Numbered from the stretch's first letter, positions 6,878 through 13,157 are shown. The stretch: DNA of 14,708 bases from Nitrospiraceae bacterium UBA6898 (GCA_002448975.1 DKBO01000182.1:6197-20904); one strand, 5' to 3'. Notes: a model not told the origin generated them from the sequence alone. Made by a program: numbers and translations.

Positions 6878-7428
6878 TTCATCTTCGCAGGGCATTCTTT
6901 TTGGCGCTGCTCTCCTGTCTTGTTGCACTGACATCCCAATGCGCGCCGAGAGCCGCACAGCAGGAGGCATCCCCCGGTATGGTCGATGCGGAGGCGCTGC
7001 CTGAAGAAAATGACGATGAAGAGATCGCGGCAACACCTCTTGAGGTGGTAGAAAGGCGCTATGCTGAAATATCAGCAGCGGAAATACCTCGGGAGATTTC
7101 CCGGTTGCTTTCATCAATCCGGACTGAACAGGGCAGCGTATACACCGGGATGGAGCATCTTCAACTGGCCTGGCTGTATGGACACTACAGGAACCCCTCG
7201 CCCCAGTACCTCAAGGCGCAGCAGGAACTTGAGGCGTACATCGTCCTTGACCCGGAGAGCGGCGGCAATGACTATCTGCAGAACTGGTACCACATGCTCC
7301 GGGAAATGGGAAGGCTGCAGAGGGAGAACAGCGATCTCAGGGAAAAAGCCGATCAGTTGCGGGAGAAGGTGGAACAAATAAAGCATCTTGATATCGAAAT
7401 GGAAAAGAGACGGCAGAATATAAAATAG
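6874..7428 (+). CDS. QseG-like coiled-coil lipoprotein
   Basis: The product has 184 residues. A signal sequence ends near LTSQC (Cys23), a reasonable lipobox, followed by a low-complexity acidic linker (PEENDDEEIA). A TPR-like helical region follows (about 55-130, with HLQLAWLYGHYRNPSPQYLK and ELEAYIVLDPESGG). The C-terminus, about 140-184, is a heptad-rich coiled coil (LQRENSDLREKADQLREKVE, then IEMEKRRQ). This layout is that of lipoproteins encoded next to QseE/GlrK-type sensor kinases (QseG), although here the partner is a GGDEF protein. The start overlaps the GGDEF stop by ATGA, implying one operon and probably a physical partnership in the envelope. No kinase or response regulator follows; the next gene is on the other strand, 11 bases away. 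The lipoprotein call is solid; QseG similarity is inferred from pattern. Confidence 0.78.
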   Translation: MIHLRRAFFLALLSCLVALTSQCAPRAAQQEASPGMVDAEALPEENDDEEIAATPLEVVERRYAEISAAEIPREISRLLSSIRTEQGSVYTGMEHLQLAWLYGHYRNPSPQYLKAQQELEAYIVLDPESGGNDYLQNWYHMLREMGRLQRENSDLREKADQLREKVEQIKHLDIEMEKRRQNIK

Positions 7429-7439
7429 CATCGCGGTCA

Positions 7440-8102
7440 TTATTCTGAAAAAATATCCGGCTTGTCCGTGGCGATGCCGTCGACGCCTTTCGCCATGAAT
7501 TGCTCTGCCTCTTCTCTCGTATTGATCGTCCAGACGACCAGTTTCAGGCCGCTTTTGTGAGCCCGCTCTACATCTCTCGTATGAATGAACCGGAACAGGG
7601 GGACGAGGTACTGGGCCTCAAGCTTTAGCGCCGTTTCAACAGGGTTCCTGGACCGCACATAGATAAGTCCGGTTTCGATCGTGCCGGTGCGTTTTCTGAC
7701 GGCAGCAAGCGCTTCTTCGAGAAAGGACACGATAATAACCCGTTCATCCAGATTTTGCTCGCTGACCTGTTTGAGGACTTTTCCTTCATATCCGGCTTCT
7801 TTCAGTTCCACAAGGACCTTTTCTGCCTTTCTGCCGATGAACTTAAGACTTTCTTCGAGGGTGACGATCCTGCCCTCGGTCTTATCTTTCAGTTCTTTCA
7901 ATGATGCTTCTCCGACAGGGATATCTATGCCGAAAATCCTTTTCAGGTTGTCGTCATGGCAGACGATCAGTTCACCATCTCCCGACTGTCGAATATCAAG
8001 TTCTATGGCATTGGCACCCAGTTTGATAGCCGTGTTGAAGCTTGCGAGCGTATTCTCCGTCTCATATGCCCGTGCACCACGGTGACCTACTTTCAGAAAC
8101 AT
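7440..8102 (-). CDS. glycerophosphodiester phosphodiesterase, cytoplasmic type
   Basis: The product has 220 residues, close to the 230-250 of cytoplasmic UgpQ-type enzymes. It hydrolyses glycerophosphodiesters to glycerol 3-phosphate and an alcohol. The family motifs are complete: VGHRGARAYETENTLASF at the N-terminus (His7, Arg8, Glu14, Asn16), ELDIRQSGDGELIVCHDD (Glu34, Asp36, His49), VLVELKEAG in the middle, and the C-terminal VVWTINTREEAEQFMAKG followed by VDGIATDKPD. There is no signal peptide. ATG 8102 has AGGAG eight bases upstream; a longer in-frame start at 8141 adds 13 charged residues and no homology. The gene converges with the lipoprotein gene (11-base gap) and is divergent from the SYLF gene. 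Confidence 0.93.
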   Translation of the reverse strand: MFLKVGHRGARAYETENTLASFNTAIKLGANAIELDIRQSGDGELIVCHDDNLKRIFGIDIPVGEASLKELKDKTEGRIVTLEESLKFIGRKAEKVLVELKEAGYEGKVLKQVSEQNLDERVIIVSFLEEALAAVRKRTGTIETGLIYVRSRNPVETALKLEAQYLVPLFRFIHTRDVERAHKSGLKLVVWTINTREEAEQFMAKGVDGIATDKPDIFSE

Positions 8103-8238
8103 CCCAGCGTCTCCTTTCTCTTTTCTGCGATAGTATATCATTGAGCGCCTCGGTTGCAGAACAGCGGCGTATATCCTGATGCCTGCTCATCCGATGCCGT
8201 GCCCAGGCATGGAGGAATAAAACAGTCTCTCATCAACT

Positions 8239-8267
8239 TTGACACAGGACCTCCTTCGGCATATAAT
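8239..8267 (+). promoter_or_regulatory. perfect-consensus sigma70 promoter for SYLF gene
   Basis: TTGACA (8239-8244), exactly 17 bp, then TATAAT (8262-8267). Both hexamers match the housekeeping consensus fully. The predicted leader is about 53 bases and contains a small hairpin, CGGAC-CGGT-GTCCG, shortly before the ribosome binding site GAGGTGG. Confidence 0.85.
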
Positions 8268-8326
8268 GAAAAAGAACTGATGTTTTCAAATTCATCCGGA
8301 CCGGTGTCCGTGGAACGAGGTGGACA

Positions 8327-8872
8327 ATGAGGAAGATCGTTATGGCGAGCATGGTGTTTTCGCTTATTTTTTTCCTGTCAGGCGCGTATGCCGGATGGGA
8401 CCCGCGGGACAAGGCGGAAGAAGAGCGAGCGGTCAACGAAACGATCAAAGACCTGTTAAGCATTGATCCGACCCTGAAAATATTTTTTGAAAAGGCCTAT
8501 GGATATGCTGTGCTGCCGACCGTGGGCAAGGGTGCCTTCATAGCGGGCGTCGGTTACGGCAGGGGATGGTACTTTGAGAACGGCAAACCCATAGGAAAGG
8601 CGAGTGTCACCCAGCTGAGCGCCGGAGCGCAGATCGGGGGGCAGGCATATAGTGAGGTCATTTTCTTCCGCGATAAGGAGGTGGCAGAACTATTTAAGAA
8701 TGATCTTTACGAGATGGGCGCACAGTTAACGGCGATTGCCGTGACCGCCGGTGCCGGCAAGGCGGGAAACTATACGAATGGCGTTGCGATCTTCATTCTT
8801 CCGAAGGCCGGCCTCATGGCCGAGATCAGCATAACAGGGCAGCGGATCGCTTTTGAGCCTTTCTGGGAGTGA
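8327..8872 (+). CDS. secreted SYLF-domain (YSC84/DUF500) protein
   Basis: The product has 181 residues. A Sec signal peptide covers residues 1-22 (IVMASMVFSLIFFLSGAYA, cleavage after AYA). The rest is one SYLF domain, a fold linked to lipid binding in Ysc84 and its relatives. It shows the usual features: AYGYAVLPTVGKGAFIAGVG near residue 60, YGRGWYFENGKPIGKASVTQ, GAQIGGQAYSEVIFFRDKE, and a final GLMAEISITGQRIAF. Gly spacing and length match bacterial lipid-binding SYLF proteins exported to the periplasm. ATG 8327 follows GAGGTGG. Expression should be high and constitutive, judging by the promoter. A wobble-paired stem after the stop (8903-8942) may end transcription. The physiological role in bacteria is not established. 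Confidence 0.9.
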   Translation: MRKIVMASMVFSLIFFLSGAYAGWDPRDKAEEERAVNETIKDLLSIDPTLKIFFEKAYGYAVLPTVGKGAFIAGVGYGRGWYFENGKPIGKASVTQLSAGAQIGGQAYSEVIFFRDKEVAELFKNDLYEMGAQLTAIAVTAGAGKAGNYTNGVAIFILPKAGLMAEISITGQRIAFEPFWE

Positions 8873-8902
8873 TCAGAAGCATACACCGGTTACCGGCATT
8901 CC

Positions 8903-8942
8903 AGCGAGCGCAATACAGGATGGGCGTTCCATTGCGTTCGTT
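8903..8942 (+). terminator. possible terminator stem after SYLF gene
   Basis: AGCGAGCGCAAT (8903-8914) pairs with ATTGCGTTCGTT (8931-8942) over 12 bp with two G-U pairs that exist only in plus-strand RNA. The 16-base loop is large and the following CTCCCCTG is a poor U-tract, so this could instead be a 3' stabilising stem. Confidence 0.4.
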
Positions 8943-9004
8943 CTCCCCTGTGTCTCTGAACTGACCGCATCCTGCTGAAGGAGTCAGCTGCTTGCAGACA
9001 TGCT

Positions 9005-9751
9005 TTATCCGCTCTTTCGCAGGGCTGCAAAAAAAGTACGGATCCGGCTTGCATTGGTACCGACGTCGCTTTTCCCCACACGCGAAAGAGATCGTATGTC
9101 TACTCGGCTGGTATTACCCTCTGCCGTGATGCGGACCACAACATCGTCCTTGAACCTGAACCAGAACGTTGTATCTGTTGCCTCGATGATCCCCTGCCCT
9201 GCATCTGCATGCACGATTTCCCAACCCAGCTTTCTGGCTGTATTCAGGCTGCGTTCGAAGGCAACATCCGCCGGCGTTTCAAGGAACAGGGGTGCAATGT
9301 CCGGATATGCTTTGTGCTGCTGGGCAGCTATCTCTGCACCGCCATATGCAGCAGGGTTCTGTGCCTCTTTCCGCAGCCTCAGGACAGCATCGAAGGAGGG
9401 CGGATTTTCCGTGTCCGTGCTTATGTCATGGATCATCGGAACGGTGCGGAACGTCATCCACATGCGGATTGGCTGGCTGACGGCAGCAACCCCGATCACG
9501 ACTGCGACGACAGAAAGGATAAGGCTGGCGGAAGACTTCCGGTAAAATGAAACAATGCAGACAAAAAGGGAAATCGCCGCCAATGCAGCTTCAGCATATG
9601 CTGACCATCTCAGGACCGCAAGTCCCCTGCGAAAACCCCACCATCCTACATGTGTTCCGAACCCTGCCAGCACCAGCGTGACGGCGAAGACTGTCGTACC
9701 TATCAGGCAGGAGAGGGCAAAGCCTATGCCGCCTTTGTTCTGATCATTCAT
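9005..9751 (-). CDS. membrane-anchored DUF1499 protein
   Basis: The product has 248 residues. Three membrane helices at the N-terminus (about 8-30, 45-66, 71-92) are followed by a DUF1499 domain from about residue 100 to the end. The domain signature is present: NPPSFDAVLRLR, then VAFERSLNTARKLGW, GQGIIEATDTTFWFRFKDD, VVVRI, and SRVDIRSLSRVGKSDVGTNA. DUF1499 proteins often occur with such membrane anchors, and their function is unknown. The ATG has AAGGAG about seven bases upstream. The gene converges with the SYLF gene and is divergent from the YHS lipoprotein operon. The W, F and R-x-D-x-R-S pattern suggests a small ligand-binding fold, but that is inference. Confidence 0.88.
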   Translation of the reverse strand: MNDQNKGGIGFALSCLIGTTVFAVTLVLAGFGTHVGWWGFRRGLAVLRWSAYAEAALAAISLFVCIVSFYRKSSASLILSVVAVVIGVAAVSQPIRMWMTFRTVPMIHDISTDTENPPSFDAVLRLRKEAQNPAAYGGAEIAAQQHKAYPDIAPLFLETPADVAFERSLNTARKLGWEIVHADAGQGIIEATDTTFWFRFKDDVVVRITAEGNTSRVDIRSLSRVGKSDVGTNASRIRTFFAALRKSG

Positions 9752-9818
9752 GGCAGACTCCTTTTTTGTGCGGGCGCGAGATGCCTATTGCAGGATTCAT
9801 CGTATCGCCCCTGGCTCC

Positions 9819-9827
9819 AGTATAGCA
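9819..9827 (-). promoter_or_regulatory. possible extended -10 promoter for DUF1499 gene
   Basis: On the minus strand TGC-TATACT matches an extended -10 element with one mismatch in the hexamer, about 70 bases upstream of the DUF1499 ATG. No convincing -35 is seen. Confidence 0.35.
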
Positions 9828-9884
9828 GGGCCTTGTCCAAAGTGCTATAGTCAAAGAAGCCCGGAAAGCATAGGTAAGGAGGAG

Positions 9885-9989
9885 ATGACACGTAAAAGGA
9901 CGCGGCTATATCCTGCGGGTTTTTTCAGTCTGAAACGGCACTGCCGGGTCAGGCGAGCAACTCTTGATTTAGCGGATGCAAATCCCTGA
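9885..9989 (+). CDS. possible 34-residue basic small protein or leader peptide
   Basis: ATG 9885 is preceded immediately by AAGGAGG, a full anti-16S match, two bases from the ATG (closer than optimal). The frame encodes 34 residues rich in Arg and Lys (MTRKRTRLYPAGFFSLKRHC at the start) and ends at 9987-9989, 48 bases before the YHS lipoprotein start. I recognise no family. It could be a small protein, a leader ORF controlling the YHS operon, or a chance frame behind a purine-rich stretch. The strong ribosome binding site in otherwise noncoding DNA is the main argument. Confidence 0.3.
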   Translation: MTRKRTRLYPAGFFSLKRHCRVRRATLDLADANP

Positions 9990-10037
9990 AGATACAAGTC
10001 GGCAGAATACGTAACGGATGCGGAGGTGACAGGTAAC

Positions 10038-10505
10038 ATGTCGCAACGAAAATATTCTCGTATGCTGAGGATTGCCTTGGCAATGACCTTCTTCGTATCT
10101 TTTGTGGCATGCAAAGAAACTCCGGTAGCGCCGGTAAATACCACTTCTGATGGTCTGGCGATAAAAGGGTATGACCCTGTCGCCTATGTTACGGAGGGGA
10201 TGGCCGTGCCCGGACTCGCCGAAAACGACTTCCGATGGAAGGGGGCTGTCTGGCGTTTTGCAACCTCGGAGCATAAGGCACTGTTCAAGCTCGATCCGGA
10301 GCGATACGCGCCGCGCTATGGAGGTTACTGTGCCTATGCGGTAAGTCAGGGGAAGACCGCAGACATAGATCCCGAGGCTTGGACTATAGTTGACAACAAG
10401 CTGTATTTGAACCTGAACAAGGATGTCCGGGGGCGGTGGGAAAAGGATAGGAATGCATATATCCGGCAGGCCGACATGAAATGGCCGCACATGATCGGGA
10501 AGTAG
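10038..10505 (+). CDS. YHS-domain lipoprotein
   Basis: The product has 155 residues. A signal sequence with a lipobox-like end (FVSFVAC) puts the lipidated Cys near residue 21. Residues 35-145 form a YHS domain of the exported type: LAIKGYDPVAYVTEG, WKGAVWRFATSEHKALF, then DPERYAPRYGGYCAYAVSQG, ending NLNKDVRGRWEKD. The YGGYCAYAVSQG segment contains the Cys that lends YHS proteins their suspected metal-binding role. The family is linked to metal (copper or other) handling, but the ligand here is not shown. ATG 10038 has GGAGGT ten bases upstream; a GTG at 10026 would overlap that site and is rejected. It is followed two bases later by the TfoX-domain gene, so the two form an operon. Confidence 0.88.
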   Translation: MSQRKYSRMLRIALAMTFFVSFVACKETPVAPVNTTSDGLAIKGYDPVAYVTEGMAVPGLAENDFRWKGAVWRFATSEHKALFKLDPERYAPRYGGYCAYAVSQGKTADIDPEAWTIVDNKLYLNLNKDVRGRWEKDRNAYIRQADMKWPHMIGK

Positions 10506-10507
10506 CC

Positions 10508-10837
10508 ATGGCCTATGACCAACAGGCTGCCGACCGTTTACGGCGGCTTGCAGCGCAAGGGAAGGGGACTTCCTCCCGGAAGATGTTCGGAGGGATCTGC
10601 CATCTTCTGAACGGCAATATCTTCTGCGGTCTCTCTCACGGGCATCTTTTTCTCAGACTGGGTGAAAAGGGAGTGGCTGAGGCATTGCGGGCACCCTTTG
10701 CCCGTCCTTTTGACATTGCCGGAAGACCGATGAAGGGATGGGTCATGGTCGCGCCTGAAGGATGGGACGATGATGACAAACTCTCTGCATGGGTCGAGGA
10801 GGCAAAAATGTTTGTCGCGACCTTGCAGAAGAAATGA
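10508..10837 (+). CDS. TfoX N-terminal domain protein
   Basis: The product has 109 residues and consists only of a TfoX N-terminal domain; the C-terminal domain of the competence regulator TfoX is absent. The domain signature is SSRKMFGGICHLLNGNIFCG followed by LFLRLG, then RPMKGWVMVAPEG and the C-terminal helix AWVEEAKMFVATL. Stand-alone N-terminal-domain proteins are common in bacteria and have no agreed function, so a competence role should not be assumed. The ATG lies two bases after the YHS lipoprotein stop; GGGAAG serves as a weak ribosome binding site, so coupled translation is likely. An upstream ATG at 10481 overlaps the YHS gene and adds no homology. Confidence 0.87.
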   Translation: MAYDQQAADRLRRLAAQGKGTSSRKMFGGICHLLNGNIFCGLSHGHLFLRLGEKGVAEALRAPFARPFDIAGRPMKGWVMVAPEGWDDDDKLSAWVEEAKMFVATLQKK

Positions 10838-10865
10838 TGCGCTGCTTTTCCCGTGCATTCACGTT

Positions 10866-10871
10866 TATAAT
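10866..10871 (+). promoter_or_regulatory. TATAAT box at start of QueG-like gene
   Basis: A perfect TATAAT is followed by AAAAC and then ATG 10877, with no ribosome binding site. Transcription would begin at the start codon, giving a leaderless message. No good -35 is visible at 16-18 bp, so the promoter may be weak or need an activator. Confidence 0.45.
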
Positions 10872-10876
10872 AAAAC

Positions 10877-11590
10877 ATGGACCCTGCAGCTGAACTGAAA
10901 GCGTTCTGTGCCGAATCTGGCGCTGACCTGGCGGGCATTGCCGACCTTTCGTTGTTTGGGGAAGCATGGAGGACCATCCCCGGAGACCTCCTCCTTCCAT
11001 ACACCCGCGCGGTTTCTGTTGCCATTCGGCTTAACGATGCTATCATGGACGCCATTGATGATCTTCCCACACCTGCCTATGCCGAGCATTACCGTGCAGT
11101 AAATACGGACCTCGACCGGCTGACAACGCGAATTATTGGTTGGATCTCCGGCCAGGGCTATCGGGTCAGAGCGGTGCCTGCATCGAAGATCGAGGATACG
11201 GAAAACCTGCTTGGCGCGGTCTCGCACAAGGCTATTGCACGCATGGCAGGGATCGGTTGGCAGGGCAAGAGCCTTCTGATCGTCAGTCTCGAACACGGCC
11301 CGAGGATACGGCTGGCAACGGTTCTGACGGATATGCCGCTTGCCCCGGACAGGCCGATGGAGCAGCGATGTGGGTCCTGCAGCGAATGTACCAATGCCTG
11401 CCCTGCTGGGGCTATCAGGAATATCAGTGCGAAGGGAAGGTATGAAAGCAGGGAAGAGGCGCTTTTTTTCAGCAGATGCGTGGAACGGACCCTTGTGAAC
11501 AGTAAGCTGCCCGGCATAGGAGCTCGTATATGCGGTGTTTGTGTAACGGTGTGCCCGCACGGAAAACCCACCTATTCTGATAGGAAGTGA
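10877..11590 (+). CDS. short QueG-like 4Fe-4S double-cluster protein
   Basis: The product has 237 residues. It resembles the N-terminal two-thirds of epoxyqueuosine reductase QueG: a B12-type domain with AGIGWQGKSLLI, then two 4Fe-4S clusters. Cluster one uses CGSCSECTNACP (Cys165, 168, 171, 175); the second uses Cys201, 219, 222 and 226 (CGVCVTVCP). Residues before AGIGW read AVSHKAIARM (His117), where QueG has a D-x-x-P segment carrying its catalytic Asp. The HEAT-like C-terminal domain of QueG is also missing. It is therefore better called a QueG-like or reductive-dehalogenase-like cobalamin/iron-sulfur paralog of unknown substrate than QueG itself. It is soluble and cytoplasmic. The start has no ribosome binding site and appears leaderless. 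Confidence 0.82.
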   Translation: MDPAAELKAFCAESGADLAGIADLSLFGEAWRTIPGDLLLPYTRAVSVAIRLNDAIMDAIDDLPTPAYAEHYRAVNTDLDRLTTRIIGWISGQGYRVRAVPASKIEDTENLLGAVSHKAIARMAGIGWQGKSLLIVSLEHGPRIRLATVLTDMPLAPDRPMEQRCGSCSECTNACPAGAIRNISAKGRYESREEALFFSRCVERTLVNSKLPGIGARICGVCVTVCPHGKPTYSDRK

Positions 11591-11608
11591 TACGTCATTC
11601 ACTGTCCT

Positions 11609-11638
11609 TTGTCTGTATGCAGCCCTTCATGGTATTCT
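11609..11638 (+). promoter_or_regulatory. weak sigma70-like promoter for small membrane protein
   Basis: TTGTCT (11609-11614), an 18-bp spacer and TATTCT (11633-11638) lie about 30 bases upstream of ATG 11670. Each hexamer matches the consensus at four of six positions. Assigned mainly by location. Confidence 0.3.
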
Positions 11639-11669
11639 ATAAACGTTTTTTTATTGAGCTCATGATCAT

Positions 11670-11897
11670 ATGAACAAAGCAAATTATCTACTCTTGCTGG
11701 GAATTGCTGCTGCGGCAGGTACTGCGCTTGGCATGCTTGTTGACCGGAGGCAGCCATCAAAGGGAGGTATCCTCGGTGCAGCTGCCGGTGTGGTGGCCGG
11801 CTCTGTTGCGGCCGGTGTCTACCAGTATATCGAAGCGAACAAGATCCCCTATTACTCATCCGCATCATCTCTCTATGATGACCTTGACCTGATCTGA
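11670..11897 (+). CDS. small glycine-rich (glycine-zipper-like) membrane protein
   Basis: The product has 75 residues. Two hydrophobic segments are visible: residues 5-24 (YLLLLGIAAAAGTALGMLV) and 32-52 (GGILGAAAGVVAGSVAAGVY). They are separated by a basic turn, DRRQPSKGG. The G-x-x-x-A/G spacing in the second helix is of the glycine-zipper kind, which favours tight helix packing or oligomers. The tail (about 53-75) is hydrophilic and ends in acidic residues. The reading frame is open over its full length with normal codon use, but the ribosome binding site is weak (TTGAGC). I recognise no named family; a two-helix inner-membrane protein is the safe description. It converges with the DUF1232 gene. 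Confidence 0.72.
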   Translation: MNKANYLLLLGIAAAAGTALGMLVDRRQPSKGGILGAAAGVVAGSVAAGVYQYIEANKIPYYSSASSLYDDLDLI

Positions 11898-11949
11898 AAA
11901 GAGGAAGTCCCGTATCCTGTCTTATCTGCCGGTACGCTGCATGACCTGT

Positions 11950-12420
11950 TCAGCGGTCCGGTTGTATTACCGGAGCGGAAGAAAAAGCTGTGCCGTCGCC
12001 AAGCAGACGCAGGATGATTGCTGCCAGAAGGGCAAGAACACCTCCCCATACTGCCGCGATAACGACCACCGCTTTCCAGCTGCGCGGCAGATCTGAGGTA
12101 ACGTGATCAGCAGCTCTTTCTCTGCAATCCGCCCAGATGTCTGTCGGTATGCATCGTATCGCCAGTGCGATCCCCAACGGCACCAGAACGATATCATCTA
12201 GATAGCCCAACACGGGGATGAAGTCCGGAATGAGATCGATCGGGCTCAGCAGATACGCCACAACCAGCAGGGCGATGATCTTTGCCGGCCACGGAACCCG
12301 CGGATCCCGCGATGCAAGATACAGGGCATAGGTATCGTGTTTGAGTTGTGCGACCCATGTCTGCCAGCTGCTGCGCATGGTCATCTCGGCGACTGTTTTT
12401 GGAGCATACCTTTTCTCCAC
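11950..12420 (-). CDS. DUF1232 (YkvA-type) membrane protein
   Basis: The product has up to 156 residues. The DUF1232 core is unmistakable: KIIALLVVAYLLSPIDLIPD then FIPVLGYLDDIVLVPLGIAL, with the conserved S-P-I-D-L-I-P-D and L-D-D residues. A second hydrophobic helix (AVVVIAAVWGGVLALLAAII) near residues 117-138 anchors the C-terminal end. The family has no agreed function. The start is uncertain: GTG 12420 has no ribosome binding site but a promoter starts the RNA about seven bases upstream; ATG 12384 would be reached by coupling from an eight-codon ORF (12381-12407) whose ribosome binding site GGAG is well placed. Only 52 bases separate its stop from that of the converging small membrane protein gene. 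Confidence 0.85.
   Translation of the reverse strand: MEKRYAPKTVAEMTMRSSWQTWVAQLKHDTYALYLASRDPRVPWPAKIIALLVVAYLLSPIDLIPDFIPVLGYLDDIVLVPLGIALAIRCIPTDIWADCRERAADHVTSDLPRSWKAVVVIAAVWGGVLALLAAIILRLLGDGTAFSSAPVIQPDR
12381..12407 (-). CDS. possible eight-codon leader ORF overlapping DUF1232 start
   Basis: ATG 12407 follows GGAG by seven bases. It encodes MLQKQSPR and stops with a TGA that overlaps an in-frame DUF1232 ATG (12384) as ATGA. This is the shape of a translationally coupled leader peptide. It may also be chance, since the GTG at 12420 gives a longer DUF1232 protein in another frame. Confidence 0.3.
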   Translation of the reverse strand: MLQKQSPR

Positions 12421-12434
12421 AGGGACTTAGTCGC

Positions 12435-12464
12435 ATTATAGGGGGAGCAGGCAACGTTGGTCAA
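12435..12464 (-). promoter_or_regulatory. sigma70-like promoter for DUF1232 gene
   Basis: On the minus strand: TTGACC (12459-12464), 18-bp spacer, perfect TATAAT (12435-12440). Predicted transcription start near 12428, about seven bases before GTG 12420 and about 20 before the leader ATG. Confidence 0.65.
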
Positions 12465-12506
12465 TGACGTGGACCAGGGTATGCCCCGGAATGTCGTGAT
12501 ATGCAA

Positions 12507-12544
12507 GGTGCGGTGGTATCTGTGCTGAAAGACCACACTGCGCC
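12507..12544 (+). other. structured stretch with bulged hairpin between transcription units
   Basis: GGTGCGGT (12507-12514) pairs with ACTGCGCC (12537-12544), and the adjoining GGT (12515-12517) with ACC (12532-12534), leaving a two-base bulge and a 14-base loop. Two of the pairs are G-U in plus-strand RNA and would be A-C mismatches on the other strand. The stretch lies between the DsrE terminator and the DUF1232 promoter. I see no promoter for it and match it to no known RNA. Confidence 0.2.
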
Positions 12545-12643
12545 CAGACCGATGGGCAGAGACGATGCCGCAAAAGGGAATGGCGTGCGATGGAACATCT
12601 GCACATGAAGAGAATGCTGAGCTCTGGTGAGGGGTGTTAATAA

Positions 12644-12684
12644 AACGGCAGAGGCTTTTTGCATGAGAGCGAGCCTCTGCCGTT
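12644..12684 (-). terminator. intrinsic terminator after DsrE-like gene
   Basis: Perfect 13-bp arms, AACGGCAGAGGCT (12644-12656) and AGCCTCTGCCGTT (12672-12684), enclose a 15-base loop. On the minus strand the stem begins 12 bases after the DsrE stop and runs into TTTTATTAA, a moderate U-tract. The plus-strand side lacks a U-tract, so it should act on minus-strand RNA. Confidence 0.75.
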
Positions 12685-12696
12685 GGAAAAGGAAGT

Positions 12697-13083
12697 CTAT
12701 AAGCTGAGAGAAAGAGGAATATAGCCCTTCAGGAGAAGCTCTCCGAGATAAGAGCTTGATTTGACCTCGAATCCCTCGATCATGTTCTCGTTGGTGATGC
12801 CGAATCCTGGCATGAAACCGTGACAGACATAGAACTTCACATCAAAATCCAGGAGCATCTCAAGCATCTCGCCGAAATTGACCTGCTTGCCTTCGAACTC
12901 CATCGAGATGTTCTCGACAACGCCCTTCTTTGCGAGCATGACGCCTTCGTTGATCAGGAAGATGGCGATCTCTGCCTCGTCCGAAAACGCCTTGATGTTC
13001 GAAGCGATCTTCATCAAACCGAGCACTTCTACGGGATTTGTTGTTGTGTGGGAAAGGATGAATACGAACTTCTTATTATCCAT
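12697..13083 (-). CDS. DsrE/DsrF-like family protein
   Basis: The product has 128 residues. It has the alternating beta-alpha layout of the DsrE family: an opening strand KFVFILSHTTTNP, helix GLMKIASNIKAF, strand EIAIFLINEGVMLAKKG, and a later strand VKFYVCHGFM. The only cysteine, Cys87 in that last strand, is where DsrE-like sulfur carriers hold their persulfide. The protein is soluble and has no signal peptide. Some members take part in sulfur relay (TusBCD, DsrEFH), but single-gene relatives like this one are widespread and untested. The ATG follows AAGGAGG by seven bases. The gene has its own strong promoter and terminator, so it is a single-gene unit between the DUF1232 and pentapeptide-repeat genes. 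Confidence 0.83.
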   Translation of the reverse strand: MDNKKFVFILSHTTTNPVEVLGLMKIASNIKAFSDEAEIAIFLINEGVMLAKKGVVENISMEFEGKQVNFGEMLEMLLDFDVKFYVCHGFMPGFGITNENMIEGFEVKSSSYLGELLLKGYIPLSLSL

Positions 13084-13121
13084 GACAGGCCTCCTTAGTT
13101 TCTTAGTTGCACTGTTTAGAT

Positions 13122-13149
13122 ATTATATCAACGCTACGTTAGTTGTCAA
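13122..13149 (-). promoter_or_regulatory. consensus sigma70 promoter for DsrE-like gene
   Basis: On the minus strand: TTGACA (13144-13149), 16-bp spacer, TATAAT (13122-13127). Both hexamers are perfect; only the spacing is one short of 17. The short leader holds two copies of AACTAAG just before the ribosome binding site. Confidence 0.75.
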
Positions 13150-13157
13150 TGGGTCTG

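Noticed and set aside
10865..11602. 245-residue open frame on the minus strand
   Set aside because: Antisense to the QueG-like gene, whose cluster motifs are clear; the antisense product shows no motif.
12461..12664. 67-residue open frame on the minus strand
   Set aside because: Its start lies inside the terminator loop of the DsrE gene and it runs into the DUF1232 promoter; no ribosome binding site.
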